Positions 35,291 to 43,161 are shown, counted from the first letter of the stretch. The stretch: DNA of 64,000 nucleotides from Phycisphaerales bacterium (GCA_014238125.1 JABABS010000083.1:1-64000); one strand, 5' to 3'. The notes: generated from the letters alone by a model not told the origin. A program made the numbers and translations.

Positions 35291-35979
35291 AAAGAATTCA
35301 ATTATGTATTTATCTCTTGGCTTGCACAGTGTTATGTGGTTGTTCTATTTTTGCCTTTGGCGGTGCTGTTAAACAGTCGTTTGAAGATCAAAAATTGGTG
35401 GAAACGCACCCACAATATAGTCTTGATGATAAGACGATTGCAGTTGTAATCACTGCTAACCTTTCTGTTCATTACCAACATCCTGGCATTGCAAACTTAA
35501 TTGCTGAAGGCGTAGTAGCGCGTTTAGCGAAAGCGTCCTCAGAGGGAACCCAAGGCGTAACAAATGTGCGAATTCTCGACCCGAGCCTTATTGCACAATG
35601 GCAATTTAATACGCCGCAATGGTCTGCAATGTCAACAAGCGAGTTAGTTGATACATTGAAAGTAGATCGCGTTATTTACATAGATTTACATGAATATCGA
35701 TTAACACCTCCAGGTAACGAGTGGTTGTGGGAGGGGCTCTGTGAAGCGACAATTGGAATCGTGGAAAAGGGTGCGTATGAGCAAGACGGTTTTACAGATG
35801 TATTTACAATTGCCGCAACATTTCCCCGCCGACCGAGTGTCTTAGCGAGGCAAGAAGCCGACGAAGCTGATATTGCTCGGGGTTTACTGACTGAATTTAT
35901 GAAGCAAACAGCGTGGCTTTTTTACTTTCACTTGGAACCAAAAAATCCAGATCGTTACCGACCGGAGATAGAACGATGA
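35287..35979 (+). CDS. Lipoprotein of unknown function
   Basis: A 230-residue protein whose signal peptide ends in the lipobox LCGC (Cys ~19). Its body has alternating beta and alpha segments (DDKTIAVVITANLSVHYQHPG, TLKVDRVIYIDLHEYRL), reminiscent of periplasmic domains that sense or bind partners. ATG 35287 overlaps the DUF2752 stop in an ATGA junction. It is followed by a second, distantly similar lipoprotein gene; both have a segment stating a physical position in the chain, DRVIYIDL and ASVVIYVEI, and may be paralogues. Confidence 0.65.
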   Translation: MKRIQLCIYLLACTVLCGCSIFAFGGAVKQSFEDQKLVETHPQYSLDDKTIAVVITANLSVHYQHPGIANLIAEGVVARLAKASSEGTQGVTNVRILDPSLIAQWQFNTPQWSAMSTSELVDTLKVDRVIYIDLHEYRLTPPGNEWLWEGLCEATIGIVEKGAYEQDGFTDVFTIAATFPRRPSVLARQEADEADIARGLLTEFMKQTAWLFYFHLEPKNPDRYRPEIER

Positions 35980-36635
35980 GAACATTATTAATCAATTGTA
36001 CGATTATTATTTTTGCATGTTTTCTTTCTTCTTGCAATATTGTTGCTGGAGTTGCATATGTAGTTTCGCCTGATCCAGAACAAATTGCGTTATACGAATT
36101 GCCACAGAAAAAAACAGTAGTTTTTGTGGATGATCGCCACAACATTATGCATCCCAGTAGGCTTAAAAGCATCGTTGCGGATAAAATTACCTCTGAATTG
36201 CTAGGGCGCGACTTGGTTGTTGATATGATTTCTCCTCGAGATGCGATGCGATATGCCGATTCACAAGATCGAAATGGATCTATTCTGACAATTGGCGCAA
36301 TAGGCAGAGCGGTTGGCGCATCGGTTGTTATTTACGTTGAAATTACTACATTTATCATGTCAGTGGATGGTCACAATCCAGCTCCTCTTGCAGGGTGCAG
36401 TGTTCGTGTTGTTGATGTTGAAGCAAGAGAACAACTGTTTCCTGATCCAGACTCAATCGAGGCAGCATTTAAAGTAAAAGCAGCGTTGCACCGAGTAGAT
36501 CCACATCAAATATCTAGTGTGAGTGAATCTAGAAAATTGTCAACGACTCTTGCTGATAAGCTAGGTGATGCTGTTGCAAAGTTATTCTACACCCACACGA
36601 CAGGCCGTTTGGGTGAAAATTTAGAGCGAAAATAA
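35976..36635 (+). CDS. Second lipoprotein of the pair
   Basis: A 219-residue protein with lipobox LSSC after a hydrophobic signal peptide (Cys ~20). The core (KKTVVFVDDRHNIMHPSRLKSIVADKIT, GRAVGASVVIYVEITTF) parallels the preceding lipoprotein in order and spacing (a VV-rich strand, a helix, an IYxx strand), suggesting an old duplication. ATG 35976 overlaps the previous stop (ATGA). Function unknown. Confidence 0.65.
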   Translation: MRTLLINCTIIIFACFLSSCNIVAGVAYVVSPDPEQIALYELPQKKTVVFVDDRHNIMHPSRLKSIVADKITSELLGRDLVVDMISPRDAMRYADSQDRNGSILTIGAIGRAVGASVVIYVEITTFIMSVDGHNPAPLAGCSVRVVDVEAREQLFPDPDSIEAAFKVKAALHRVDPHQISSVSESRKLSTTLADKLGDAVAKLFYTHTTGRLGENLERK

Positions 36636-36637
36636 CG

Positions 36638-37684
36638 TTGTCATTTTTGCATGTCATCGCACCATTTTCGGAGCCATCGTCTCGTGCAATGCTTGGATTG
36701 ATGAAATTAGTGACGCAGCGATTACCAAATGACCACAATGTTCTCGTGCTTGGTGATGACCTTGAATCGAATGAATTACGTATGTATGGATTTTCAGTCT
36801 TGGGCTCAGTGCAGGGTTTGAAGAATAAATCGCTCACACTTGGCGATCGTGTGCGTCGAGCCGTTGCAGCGGTAGCAACTAAAAAAGATTATTTGATTGC
36901 TTGGGGTTGGAGTTCCACTGTTGCGGTTTCAGGGCTTGACATTACACATCAAGTAGTTGGATATGTTGACGCTATAGATGCAGCTAAGCTTCCTGAAATA
37001 GAAATTGATAAAGTAATTCCAACTACATTGACCTGCGGAGAATTGATGAAACAAAGTGCAAGCGGTTCGCAGGCTGTCATGGAACCGTTAGTAGGAATTG
37101 ATGCAAAAACCCTCGTGGTAGATAAAAATTCAGTGATTAATACTTTGCAAATTCCTGTGAACACATTGGTCGTTGCTGTTGTGAACGATGTCGGACAATG
37201 GCAAGAAATAGTTGCGTTTGTTGTACAAATGAAAACTTTGAAAATTGAAGTGACTGTTGTAGTTTCTGATTCATACGTGTTTTATTCAGAGCTTCATTTT
37301 GCATTGTTGGAGCATCGTATAGAAAACAATTTACGAAGAACGATGGGTGGAATACGCTTGATAGATGTTGTACATGCAGCAACGTTCGTGTGGGCGCCAA
37401 CTTCACTACTAACTGGTGCACTTGAGGGTGTTTTAGATTTATTGTCAGCATCAGCAAGTGGGACGCCTATTGCTGCATCAAACGAGCATGCAATTGGAGG
37501 CGTGCCAATGATCGGTTCACGAATCGCATGGGTTTCTTCGGTTTCCGAATTGAGTGCATGGGCAGCAGACCTCTTCAAAAATCCAGATTGCATCTCAGGC
37601 CAAGGTTCAGAGATCGCAGCTAGAGTGCGATCGATTGCATCGCCAACGAAATTTGTTGAAGGTTTTCAATTGCGTTTACAATAA
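36638..37684 (+). CDS. GT-B glycosyltransferase-like protein, divergent
   Basis: A 348-residue protein starting at TTG 3 bp after the second lipoprotein stop. The overall alternating alpha/beta layout, the N-terminal HVIAPF and the C-terminal stretch with SASGTPIAASNEHAIGG (like the nucleotide-sugar EX7E region, with one Glu) resemble glycosyltransferase family 4. The conserved catalytic residues are not all visible, so it may be inactive or a different GT-B enzyme. It is co-directional with the lipoproteins and ends at the convergent flavin reductase gene. Confidence 0.4.
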   Translation: MSFLHVIAPFSEPSSRAMLGLMKLVTQRLPNDHNVLVLGDDLESNELRMYGFSVLGSVQGLKNKSLTLGDRVRRAVAAVATKKDYLIAWGWSSTVAVSGLDITHQVVGYVDAIDAAKLPEIEIDKVIPTTLTCGELMKQSASGSQAVMEPLVGIDAKTLVVDKNSVINTLQIPVNTLVVAVVNDVGQWQEIVAFVVQMKTLKIEVTVVVSDSYVFYSELHFALLEHRIENNLRRTMGGIRLIDVVHAATFVWAPTSLLTGALEGVLDLLSASASGTPIAASNEHAIGGVPMIGSRIAWVSSVSELSAWAADLFKNPDCISGQGSEIAARVRSIASPTKFVEGFQLRLQ

Positions 37685-38221
37685 TTACGCGTTACGTTTG
37701 CTTGAAACTTTTTTTGGGGCTTTGCGTCTGGTTCGTTGATCCTGAACAGGCGCTACAACAGAAACTGATTTGCCGACTTTCGATTGGATATTCATTTTTG
37801 CTGCAACAACACGACCAAGGTATAACCTGCAATCCGCATCGGGGGAGAGGTGCCCTTCAAGTTCGCAGTCGAACCAGCCAATGGCGTTTTTAAGAATTGG
37901 AATTCCAGTAATTGCCGTGTCAAATTCAATTGATAGGAATGGATCATCAGTTCGATCAAGGGTTTTACCAAATCTGCAAATTGACCGGCGGTCACCTATT
38001 GGCATCATATTTAATACAAATGCTCGTGCGTCTCTGAGCATGGGTTCAATGGTTTGCCCTTTTTTAACAGCAACGACTAACATTGGGGGATCACTGCTGC
38101 ATTGTTGTACCCAACTTGTGATGATGCCAGATCGAAATTTATCGTAAGCACATGTCAGCACAAACAGCCCGCTTGGAATAGAACGAAGTGCGTTGTGGAT
38201 TATTTGTGGATCAGATGTCAT
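37685..38221 (-). CDS. Flavin reductase-like (FMN-binding) protein
   Basis: A 178-residue protein with the split-barrel flavin-binding fold: IPSGLFVLTC, GIITSWVQQCSSDPPML, FVLNMMPIGD and CELEGHLSPDADCRLYLGRVV. Such proteins bind FMN and either reduce it for a partner oxygenase or act as electron carriers. The C-terminus is a basic tail (RTRRKAPKKVSSKR). I take the ATG at 38221; an upstream extension is not family-like. It is convergent with the preceding gene. Confidence 0.78.
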   Translation of the reverse strand: MTSDPQIIHNALRSIPSGLFVLTCAYDKFRSGIITSWVQQCSSDPPMLVVAVKKGQTIEPMLRDARAFVLNMMPIGDRRSICRFGKTLDRTDDPFLSIEFDTAITGIPILKNAIGWFDCELEGHLSPDADCRLYLGRVVAAKMNIQSKVGKSVSVVAPVQDQRTRRKAPKKVSSKRNA

Positions 38222-38350
38222 TTCTCTCTCTTTAGCTTTAACGCACACAAAACACGTGTAAGTACATTACACAACTATACTTAAGATGGCACAGATGTGT
38301 GTGAAAGCAAGGTCTGATAACAGAAGAGTTCAGCTTTATTAAAGAAAGTG

Positions 38351-38383
38351 TTGCAAAATGGGTAAATTTGGGGTACTGTGGGG
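38351..38383 (+). promoter_or_regulatory. mraZ promoter with three-repeat MraZ operator
   Basis: TTGCAA (38351-38356) and TACTGT (38374-38379) are spaced 17 bp and read as a weak sigma70-type promoter. Within it are three TGGG repeats beginning at 38359 (TGGGT), 38369 (TGGGG) and 38379 (TGGGG), exactly 10 bp apart. MraZ of E. coli binds TGGGN repeats separated by 5 nt, so this is the expected autoregulatory operator. Confidence 0.78.
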
Positions 38384-38415
38384 ACGAAAGATAATGGAAT
38401 CCCACAAAGCAACCC

Positions 38416-38898
38416 ATGTTATTTACAGGCAACACCGAGAGATCAATCGACGACAAGCAACGCTTGTCAATACCGACAGAGATGCGGTGCGGTTTTGCAA
38501 TGGGGTCAGGTCCAAGCGTGGTCTATGCTTCGCCGGGCTCAGCGGGGAGCATTTTTCTTTGGTCGGAATCGACGTTCGAAGCGATGTCAAAATCTCTAGA
38601 TCACTCACTTCTGCCCGACGAGAACGTGATGGAATACGAACAACTGCTCTATTCACAATCGAAGCGAATCGAAATAGACAAAGCAGGGCGAATTCGTCTA
38701 CCAGAACCTCTATTGGAATATGCTGGGATCGGAACACAAGCAGTAGTGATTGGCGTACGGGATCACATCGAGATAAGAAATGCAGCTCAATGGCAAGCTT
38801 CGCTTGGGGAAAAATTACCGAAACTTCCAGAAATATGGAATCGAGCACGAAAACAACAAATTTCAAAATCAAAAGATTCGCTAGGGGGAACACCTTGA
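38416..38898 (+). CDS. mraZ: Transcriptional regulator MraZ
   Basis: A 160-residue protein with two SpoVT/AbrB-like repeats. The first is FTGNTERSIDDKQRLSIPTE and the second SKRIEIDKAGRIRLPEPLLE, followed by AVVIGVRDHIEIRNAAQWQ. MraZ is a DNA-binding repressor that normally heads the division and cell-wall (dcw) cluster. Here rsmH, ftsL, ftsI and the mur genes are absent and a structured RNA region follows. Planctomycetes lack FtsZ and have a dismantled dcw cluster, which fits. The promoter carries its own three-repeat binding site. Confidence 0.92.
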   Translation: MLFTGNTERSIDDKQRLSIPTEMRCGFAMGSGPSVVYASPGSAGSIFLWSESTFEAMSKSLDHSLLPDENVMEYEQLLYSQSKRIEIDKAGRIRLPEPLLEYAGIGTQAVVIGVRDHIEIRNAAQWQASLGEKLPKLPEIWNRARKQQISKSKDSLGGTP

Positions 38899-38914
38899 AA
38901 CGCCTGTTCTATAA

Positions 38915-39189
38915 GGCTAAGCAGGGACGCTTAGCCCGCGAGGGGTTCGGTGTCACGGACGACGCCTCCTCTTTGCATCTTGAATCAGCGATCAGGCTAG
39001 AGATCGCGATACTCGGACCACGGACGGTCCACAAAGGAGAGTGTGCTCGCATGGAGGCGAAGCACTAACCAACTTCGGTTCTCGACATTTCACCGTGTCG
39101 AGAACCATTCCTCAAGACGATCGGACGAAAAGTCCGATCCCACTTCCCCGGTTCGCAGCACGCCCCACCACTTGCTGCTAACCTTTTTT
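38915..39189 (+). ncRNA. Candidate CsrA-sequestering RNA (CsrB/RsmZ-like) downstream of mraZ
   Basis: Four plus-strand hairpins have six-base loops with the CsrA-binding ANGGA pattern: 38915-38936 (8-bp stem GGCTAAGC/GCTTAGCC, loop AGGGAC), 38949-38966 (GGTGTC/GACGCC, one G-U, loop ACGGAC), 39015-39030 (GGACC/GGTCC, loop ACGGAC) and 39043-39065 (GTGCTCGC with GCG-A-AGCAC, loop ATGGAG). An unpaired AAGGAGA lies at 39035-39041. A hairpin with an AGGCTAGA loop (38988-39007) and two strong hairpins (39077-39106 and 39119-39139) complete it. The stretch is richer in G+C than its neighbours. It probably ends at the terminator near 39189. A promoter is not obvious, so it may be cut from the mraZ transcript. 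The csrA gene lies ~190 bp beyond. A TTG-started frame of 57 codons (38895-39068) is the alternative explanation. Confidence 0.55.
39155..39189 (+). terminator. Probable terminator of the mraZ/structured-RNA transcript
   Basis: GCAGCA (39155-39160) pairs with TGCTGC (39173-39178) across a 12-base loop, followed by TAACC and six T residues. It is weaker than the terminators at 23.6 and 32.6 kb but correctly placed. Confidence 0.5.
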
Positions 39190-39376
39190 GTATATAGAGC
39201 GTTGGTGCACATATGTGAGAAATACGTTCAAAATCAGACGCTTAGTGAAATTTACGTTCATTTTACTACTCCCGGTGTCAGGTCAAAAGCATGGTTAATA
39301 GCATAGGTGAGATATTGAATTGCATAGCCAACACCCATTTTTGATGGGTGCAAGAGATCGAAACGATTCGATTTCG

Positions 39377-39595
39377 TTATTTGTTAGAAGCTGGTCGGAT
39401 CTTGCCTGCGATAGATGGACCTTCAGTTGCTATTTGATTTGCAACTTCGGAGCGATGTACAGGAATATCTCGTGGGAAATCCAAAGCAATCCGAACGCGA
39501 TCACCTTTAATTGAGGCAATGCGTACAATACCAATAGGATGTGCTGGATCCCCGATGACAACTTCTTCCCCTTCTCTTCGTGTAATTACTAGCAT
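39377..39595 (-). CDS. csrA: Carbon storage regulator CsrA
   Basis: A 72-residue protein starting MLVITRREGEEVVIGD and continuing IGIVRIASIKGDRVRIALDFPRDIPVHRSEVANQI. These are the CsrA beta strands, including the RNA-contacting first strand (LVITRR) and the RDIPVHR region. CsrA binds GGA in hairpin loops of mRNA leaders and blocks or stabilises translation. The ATG at 39595 is preceded by an AGGAGG ribosome site inside a hairpin loop. Its neighbours are the candidate sponge RNA and the NifU-like gene. No fliW is in view. Confidence 0.95.
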   Translation of the reverse strand: MLVITRREGEEVVIGDPAHPIGIVRIASIKGDRVRIALDFPRDIPVHRSEVANQIATEGPSIAGKIRPASNK

Positions 39596-39598
39596 AAT

Positions 39599-39614
39599 GC
39601 GGACCTCCTGCCGC
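39599..39614 (-). promoter_or_regulatory. csrA leader hairpin exposing its Shine-Dalgarno in a GGA loop
   Basis: On the csrA strand GCGG and CCGC pair around the loop CAGGAGGT, four bases before the ATG. The loop contains both the ribosome site and AGGA, the CsrA recognition core. CsrA binding there would block its own translation, as known in E. coli csrA autoregulation. Confidence 0.6.
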
Positions 39615-39759
39615 TCATTCCAAAACGAAACGCCGCGCGACCTGCGCGAACCCACCAATCCCCCGACAACATACCGTACCAAAAAAATCGCTGCGGTTCA
39701 AAATGAAAAGTAATTAAAATTGCTTGAAAAAAGCCATAACCTTATGTTTGGCAAAGGGT

Positions 39760-40011
39760 TCAGTCTACAGCCTTCACGCCAGATACTGCTTCGATACGCT
39801 CTTTGAGGGTCTTTTCGATGCCATGTTGAAGGGTCATATCACTAGATGGACATCCAATGCAAGCACCAAGAAAGCGGATAGAAACAACCCCAGAATCGTC
39901 AACGGAGACCAATTCAATATCTCCACCGTCTGCCTGGATAGATGGGCGGATGAGTTCAAGAACCCCAGCTACTCTAACATGCAAGGTCGAATCAGTTTGT
40001 TCGGTTCCCAT
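39760..40011 (-). CDS. NifU C-terminal domain (Fe-S scaffold/carrier) protein
   Basis: An 83-residue protein of the NifU-C/Nfu fold: VLELIRPSIQADGGDIELV, then GACIGCPSSDMTLQHGIE with the CxxC that holds a [4Fe-4S] cluster between subunits, and the amphipathic C-terminus. It carries or delivers Fe-S clusters. The ATG at 40011 gives the family N-terminus; upstream codons to 40128 are not family-like. A cysteine desulfurase-like gene is at 53.3 kb but not linked. Confidence 0.88.
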   Translation of the reverse strand: MGTEQTDSTLHVRVAGVLELIRPSIQADGGDIELVSVDDSGVVSIRFLGACIGCPSSDMTLQHGIEKTLKERIEAVSGVKAVD

Positions 40012-40073
40012 ATTGCAATCTATGGTACGTCCAAATAGCCTTCTTTGCAGAAATTGGAATGTACACTGCGTGC

Positions 40074-41480
40074 ATGAATGTAAAAATTGTATTTTTGTGT
40101 TTCTTCTTCCTTGGATGCGGTGGACCAACTATCTCAAATCCTTCGGCAACACTCAGAGAAACGGGTCGGTCACACTCGATACACTTAGAAGCGATGGAGA
40201 TGTTAGACGGGCAAGTTGGGCTCGAAAACGTCCAATATAGAGCCACGCTCCATCGTATGCTGTGGGTTGCAGGCTACACCAACGTCGCGAGACAAGCAGC
40301 ACTCAATCGATTGTGGACTGTCGATCGCAAGGAAGTGATCAAGACTATTCGGCAGCGTCTTCCGCGAATAGATAATTGGAATTGGATTGAACAACTCTGT
40401 GATTGGATTGCAACAGAAGAAATTCTTGAACTTGATGTTGCACTCATTAGTTCTTGGTCACAACCAACATTGAAATACGAAGAATTTACTCGCCCCGAAC
40501 GACAAGCATTGGTATTAATGTATGGCGAAGAGGCATTAGAATCACTTGTTTTTCAGTCACTTATTTCAACTAATAAATCATGGCAACAAGGTTATCGAAT
40601 ACGCTGCTGGGAGTTACTACTTCGAATTGGTGCACGTGACACTTTACTTGCTTTGCTCAATGGCTCGGCTATTCCAAATGAGGACTCTTTCTTACTTGAT
40701 TTGCAACGTGCTACGCTAGAACTGGGCATCATGCCGCAAAATAAAGAAGAAATTTTATGGGTTCGGGAATTATGCAGACCAGAATACAGTGATTTTTGGA
40801 ACGAAGCGATTGAAGCACTTGCTCTTCTAGACAAAGATCGCCGAGTATCTCTTGAAATGAAAGATATTCCAATAGCAGTAACAGTTGCAAGGCACTGGCC
40901 GGAACTTGCAACCAAGTCAACAAGTTCACTCATTCGTTTTCTTGAATCAGAGTTGCAAGATCGAAAACATTATTTTGAATATGAAGGCGGGGGAAGTGTT
41001 TCTACTGTCAATGAATTATTTCGTTCGCACAAAAATAAACTTTCGTGGGGCGATGCTGTTGCGATACGCGTTGCACTTGCAGCAATGGAAGTACCAGAAG
41101 TACGAGCGCATTTTTTTGATTATGCAAACCGAGACCGACTTGACACATCAACAGAATATGGTGGTGTTGTGGAACTTGACAAACAAGGTCGATTTGTAAT
41201 TCAAGAATTTGAACCGATCATTCGAAATCATGACCGCAGATTTGACGCTCCGCAAACAATGTTTGATGCTGCATATACCTCGTTGTTTCATTTTCACTTT
41301 CATGCACAAAAACACAGGAATGGCGATCACGCAGGACCTGGGCTTGGTGATAAAAGTTATGCAGACAATACACGGGCGAATTGCCTAGTATTGACTTTTG
41401 TAAATTCTAAAACATTAAACGTCGATTATTACCGACATGGACATGTTGTAGTTGACCTTGGCACAATGAAGGTCAATTAA
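40074..41480 (+). CDS. Large lipoprotein of unknown function
   Basis: A protein of about 468 residues with a short signal peptide and lipobox FLGC (Cys ~15). The body is mostly helical, with repeated Leu-rich segments over the first ~300 residues. The C-terminal ~110 residues are different: EYGGVVEL, FDAAYTSLFHFHFHAQ, ADNTRANCLVLTFV, DYYRHGHVVVDLGTM. Its His pairs hint at a metal site, but I recognise no family. It is followed by dapF 2 bp later. ATG 40074 is chosen over 40059 because it begins the signal peptide. Confidence 0.65.
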   Translation: MNVKIVFLCFFFLGCGGPTISNPSATLRETGRSHSIHLEAMEMLDGQVGLENVQYRATLHRMLWVAGYTNVARQAALNRLWTVDRKEVIKTIRQRLPRIDNWNWIEQLCDWIATEEILELDVALISSWSQPTLKYEEFTRPERQALVLMYGEEALESLVFQSLISTNKSWQQGYRIRCWELLLRIGARDTLLALLNGSAIPNEDSFLLDLQRATLELGIMPQNKEEILWVRELCRPEYSDFWNEAIEALALLDKDRRVSLEMKDIPIAVTVARHWPELATKSTSSLIRFLESELQDRKHYFEYEGGGSVSTVNELFRSHKNKLSWGDAVAIRVALAAMEVPEVRAHFFDYANRDRLDTSTEYGGVVELDKQGRFVIQEFEPIIRNHDRRFDAPQTMFDAAYTSLFHFHFHAQKHRNGDHAGPGLGDKSYADNTRANCLVLTFVNSKTLNVDYYRHGHVVVDLGTMKVN

Positions 41481-41482
41481 TA

Positions 41483-42211
41483 ATGGAAGATGTATTTATG
41501 CACGGAACGGGGAATCGGTTTTTGATTCACTTTGGCGATAAAGACCCAAAGGAATTGTTGCTAACTTTGCAACATGCAGATGGTCTTCTGATTGTTTCAG
41601 AAGATAAGTCAGCAGACTTGCAGATGAAAATATACAACGCAGATGGATCTGAAGCTCAGCAATGTGGCAATGGACTTCGCTGCGTTGCTTTGCACGCATA
41701 TCGAAGTCAAATTGTCCCAACGACTACAATTACAATTCGTACACTCACTAGGTTAAATACATGTGTGGTCCATCCGGATCGTAACGAAGTTGAAGTAACA
41801 ATTGGTCATGCAAAGATCGGCGCACCTTTTTGTGATGTCCTGCAAGATCACATTGTAGATTTGCCAGCATTGCAATTTGTCAACATGGGAAATCCAAACG
41901 CAGTGCTTTGGACAGAAGATGAGCCCGTTGAAGTTCGTGAAAAATATGGCCCCATTGTAGAAGAACATTCAGGTTTTTCTCAAGGGATTAACCTTCACGT
42001 TGCAAGGCTCGATTCGCCTAATCATGCAACAGTTGCATCGTGGGAGCGAGGTGTTGGTCCAACTCTTGCTTCAGGGACTGGCGGCGCTTCCGTCTTTGTT
42101 TCAAGTAAACAACCATCGCCGTTTGTTGTGACAAGCGTCGGTGGATCATTGACGTACTCAAAAATGAGTGATGGCCAAATTGTGATGTCTGGCCCTGCTG
42201 TCTATGGTTGA
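41483..42211 (+). CDS. dapF: Diaminopimelate epimerase-family protein with one catalytic Cys replaced
   Basis: A 242-residue protein of the DapF fold: FMHGTGNRFLIHF, NADGSEAQQCGNGLRC with the first catalytic Cys61, NMGNPNAV, and GVGPTLASGTGGAS where the second catalytic Cys of the family (LACGTG) is Ser197, encoded TCA. The family also normally has His in GNPH; here it is Asn. DapF epimerises LL- to meso-diaminopimelate for peptidoglycan and Lys. With Cys-Ser and His-Asn changes the activity may be altered or lost. Family membership is sure; the specific name is not. It is shorter than usual (about 270). It converges on tilS with a 10-bp overlap. Confidence 0.72.
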   Translation: MEDVFMHGTGNRFLIHFGDKDPKELLLTLQHADGLLIVSEDKSADLQMKIYNADGSEAQQCGNGLRCVALHAYRSQIVPTTTITIRTLTRLNTCVVHPDRNEVEVTIGHAKIGAPFCDVLQDHIVDLPALQFVNMGNPNAVLWTEDEPVEVREKYGPIVEEHSGFSQGINLHVARLDSPNHATVASWERGVGPTLASGTGGASVFVSSKQPSPFVVTSVGGSLTYSKMSDGQIVMSGPAVYG

Positions 42212-43161
42212 ACTACACAAACTTCATTTGCTGAAACTCGAACCACACAACCAGAGCCGCAGTCAAAGACACGAGGTTCTGTTGAGGAATCTGTAATTGC
42301 CGCAGCGATTGATTGCACAGTTTCAAATGAAGTTTTATCACCAATTGCTTTGTGAATGAGCGTTGCGACGATTTCTTGCGATACAACAGCGAGTGTTTTG
42401 CGGTTCCAACTATTATTTTTTTCATAAAGCATTGCTTGTGCATCAAGTGCATCAGCTGCTGCCTTCAACATAACAGAGGCATTGGCCGCGTGCCGATCAG
42501 CTGCAGGCCAGAGTTCACGAAGTTTCGGTAGCACTTCTAATCGAAGTTTACCCCTTGGCGTATTCGGATCACTGTTTGTAGGATCCTTACACCAAGTAAC
42601 ATCCGAAATTTTACAGATTTCATGGAGTTCGCTTTGATTTGCATGTAATAGCGGTCGAATTAAAGTAACGCCAGTTGTAAGTTCTCTTTCTGTAGCCATG
42701 CCGGCTAATTTACGAGGACCGCCCCCACGACATAAAGCCATCAACATCGTTTCAAGTTGATCTCTTGCGTGATGCGCAACTGCGACCTGAGTAAGATTCA
42801 TCTCTGTTGCTATTGCAGTGAGTGCGTCGTATCTTCCTTTGCGCGCGCCAGCTCCAAGCGAACCGTCAATTGGTGATACAGTAATTTTTTTAGAAATACA
42901 AATAACACCTAATTTTTTGCAAAGTGTTTCTACCATTAATTGCTCAGCATCGGATTCACTACGAATGCTGTGATTGATATGCCCCGCAACTACTTTTAAA
43001 GTTGAGGATTGTTGCAACGAAACGGCGCAGCACAGAAGTAGAAGGGCGGTGGAATCTCCGCCACCACTGATGCCGACAAGTACGTTATCACGTAGTTGGT
43101 TGCGGACTGTTGCTACAAGTTTGTGTCTGCGAACTTCAAGTGGAATCGCAGATTTATTCAT
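42202..43161 (-). CDS. tilS: tRNA(Ile)-lysidine synthase
   Basis: A protein of about 319 residues with the PP-loop VGISGGGDSTALLLL, GHINHSIR, AGARKGRYDAL, VAVAHHARDQLETMLM and the TilS motif LIRPLLHANQSEL...WCKDPTN. It modifies the CAU anticodon of tRNA-Ile2 to lysidine, an essential step. The ATG at 43161 overlaps the serS stop by 4 bp, which places it in the serS-nadK operon. It lacks the long C-terminal domains of E. coli TilS but has a ~90-residue C-terminal region. Confidence 0.92.
   Translation of the reverse strand: MNKSAIPLEVRRHKLVATVRNQLRDNVLVGISGGGDSTALLLLCCAVSLQQSSTLKVVAGHINHSIRSESDAEQLMVETLCKKLGVICISKKITVSPIDGSLGAGARKGRYDALTAIATEMNLTQVAVAHHARDQLETMLMALCRGGGPRKLAGMATERELTTGVTLIRPLLHANQSELHEICKISDVTWCKDPTNSDPNTPRGKLRLEVLPKLRELWPAADRHAANASVMLKAAADALDAQAMLYEKNNSWNRKTLAVVSQEIVATLIHKAIGDKTSFETVQSIAAAITDSSTEPRVFDCGSGCVVRVSANEVCVVQP

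Noticed and set aside
38895..39068. 57-codon frame from a TTG overlapping the mraZ stop
   Set aside because: It overlaps the hairpin array, has no family resemblance and a rare start; four stems with CsrA-type loops explain the segment better. Kept as the alternative reading.
38358..39068. 236-codon open frame through mraZ in another phase
   Set aside because: Low-complexity Arg/Ser-rich shadow of the mraZ coding frame, whose protein is clearly conserved.
39332..39350. CACCCAT/ATGGGTG hairpin 27 bp beyond csrA
   Set aside because: On the csrA strand it is not followed by a T-run, so I do not call a terminator.
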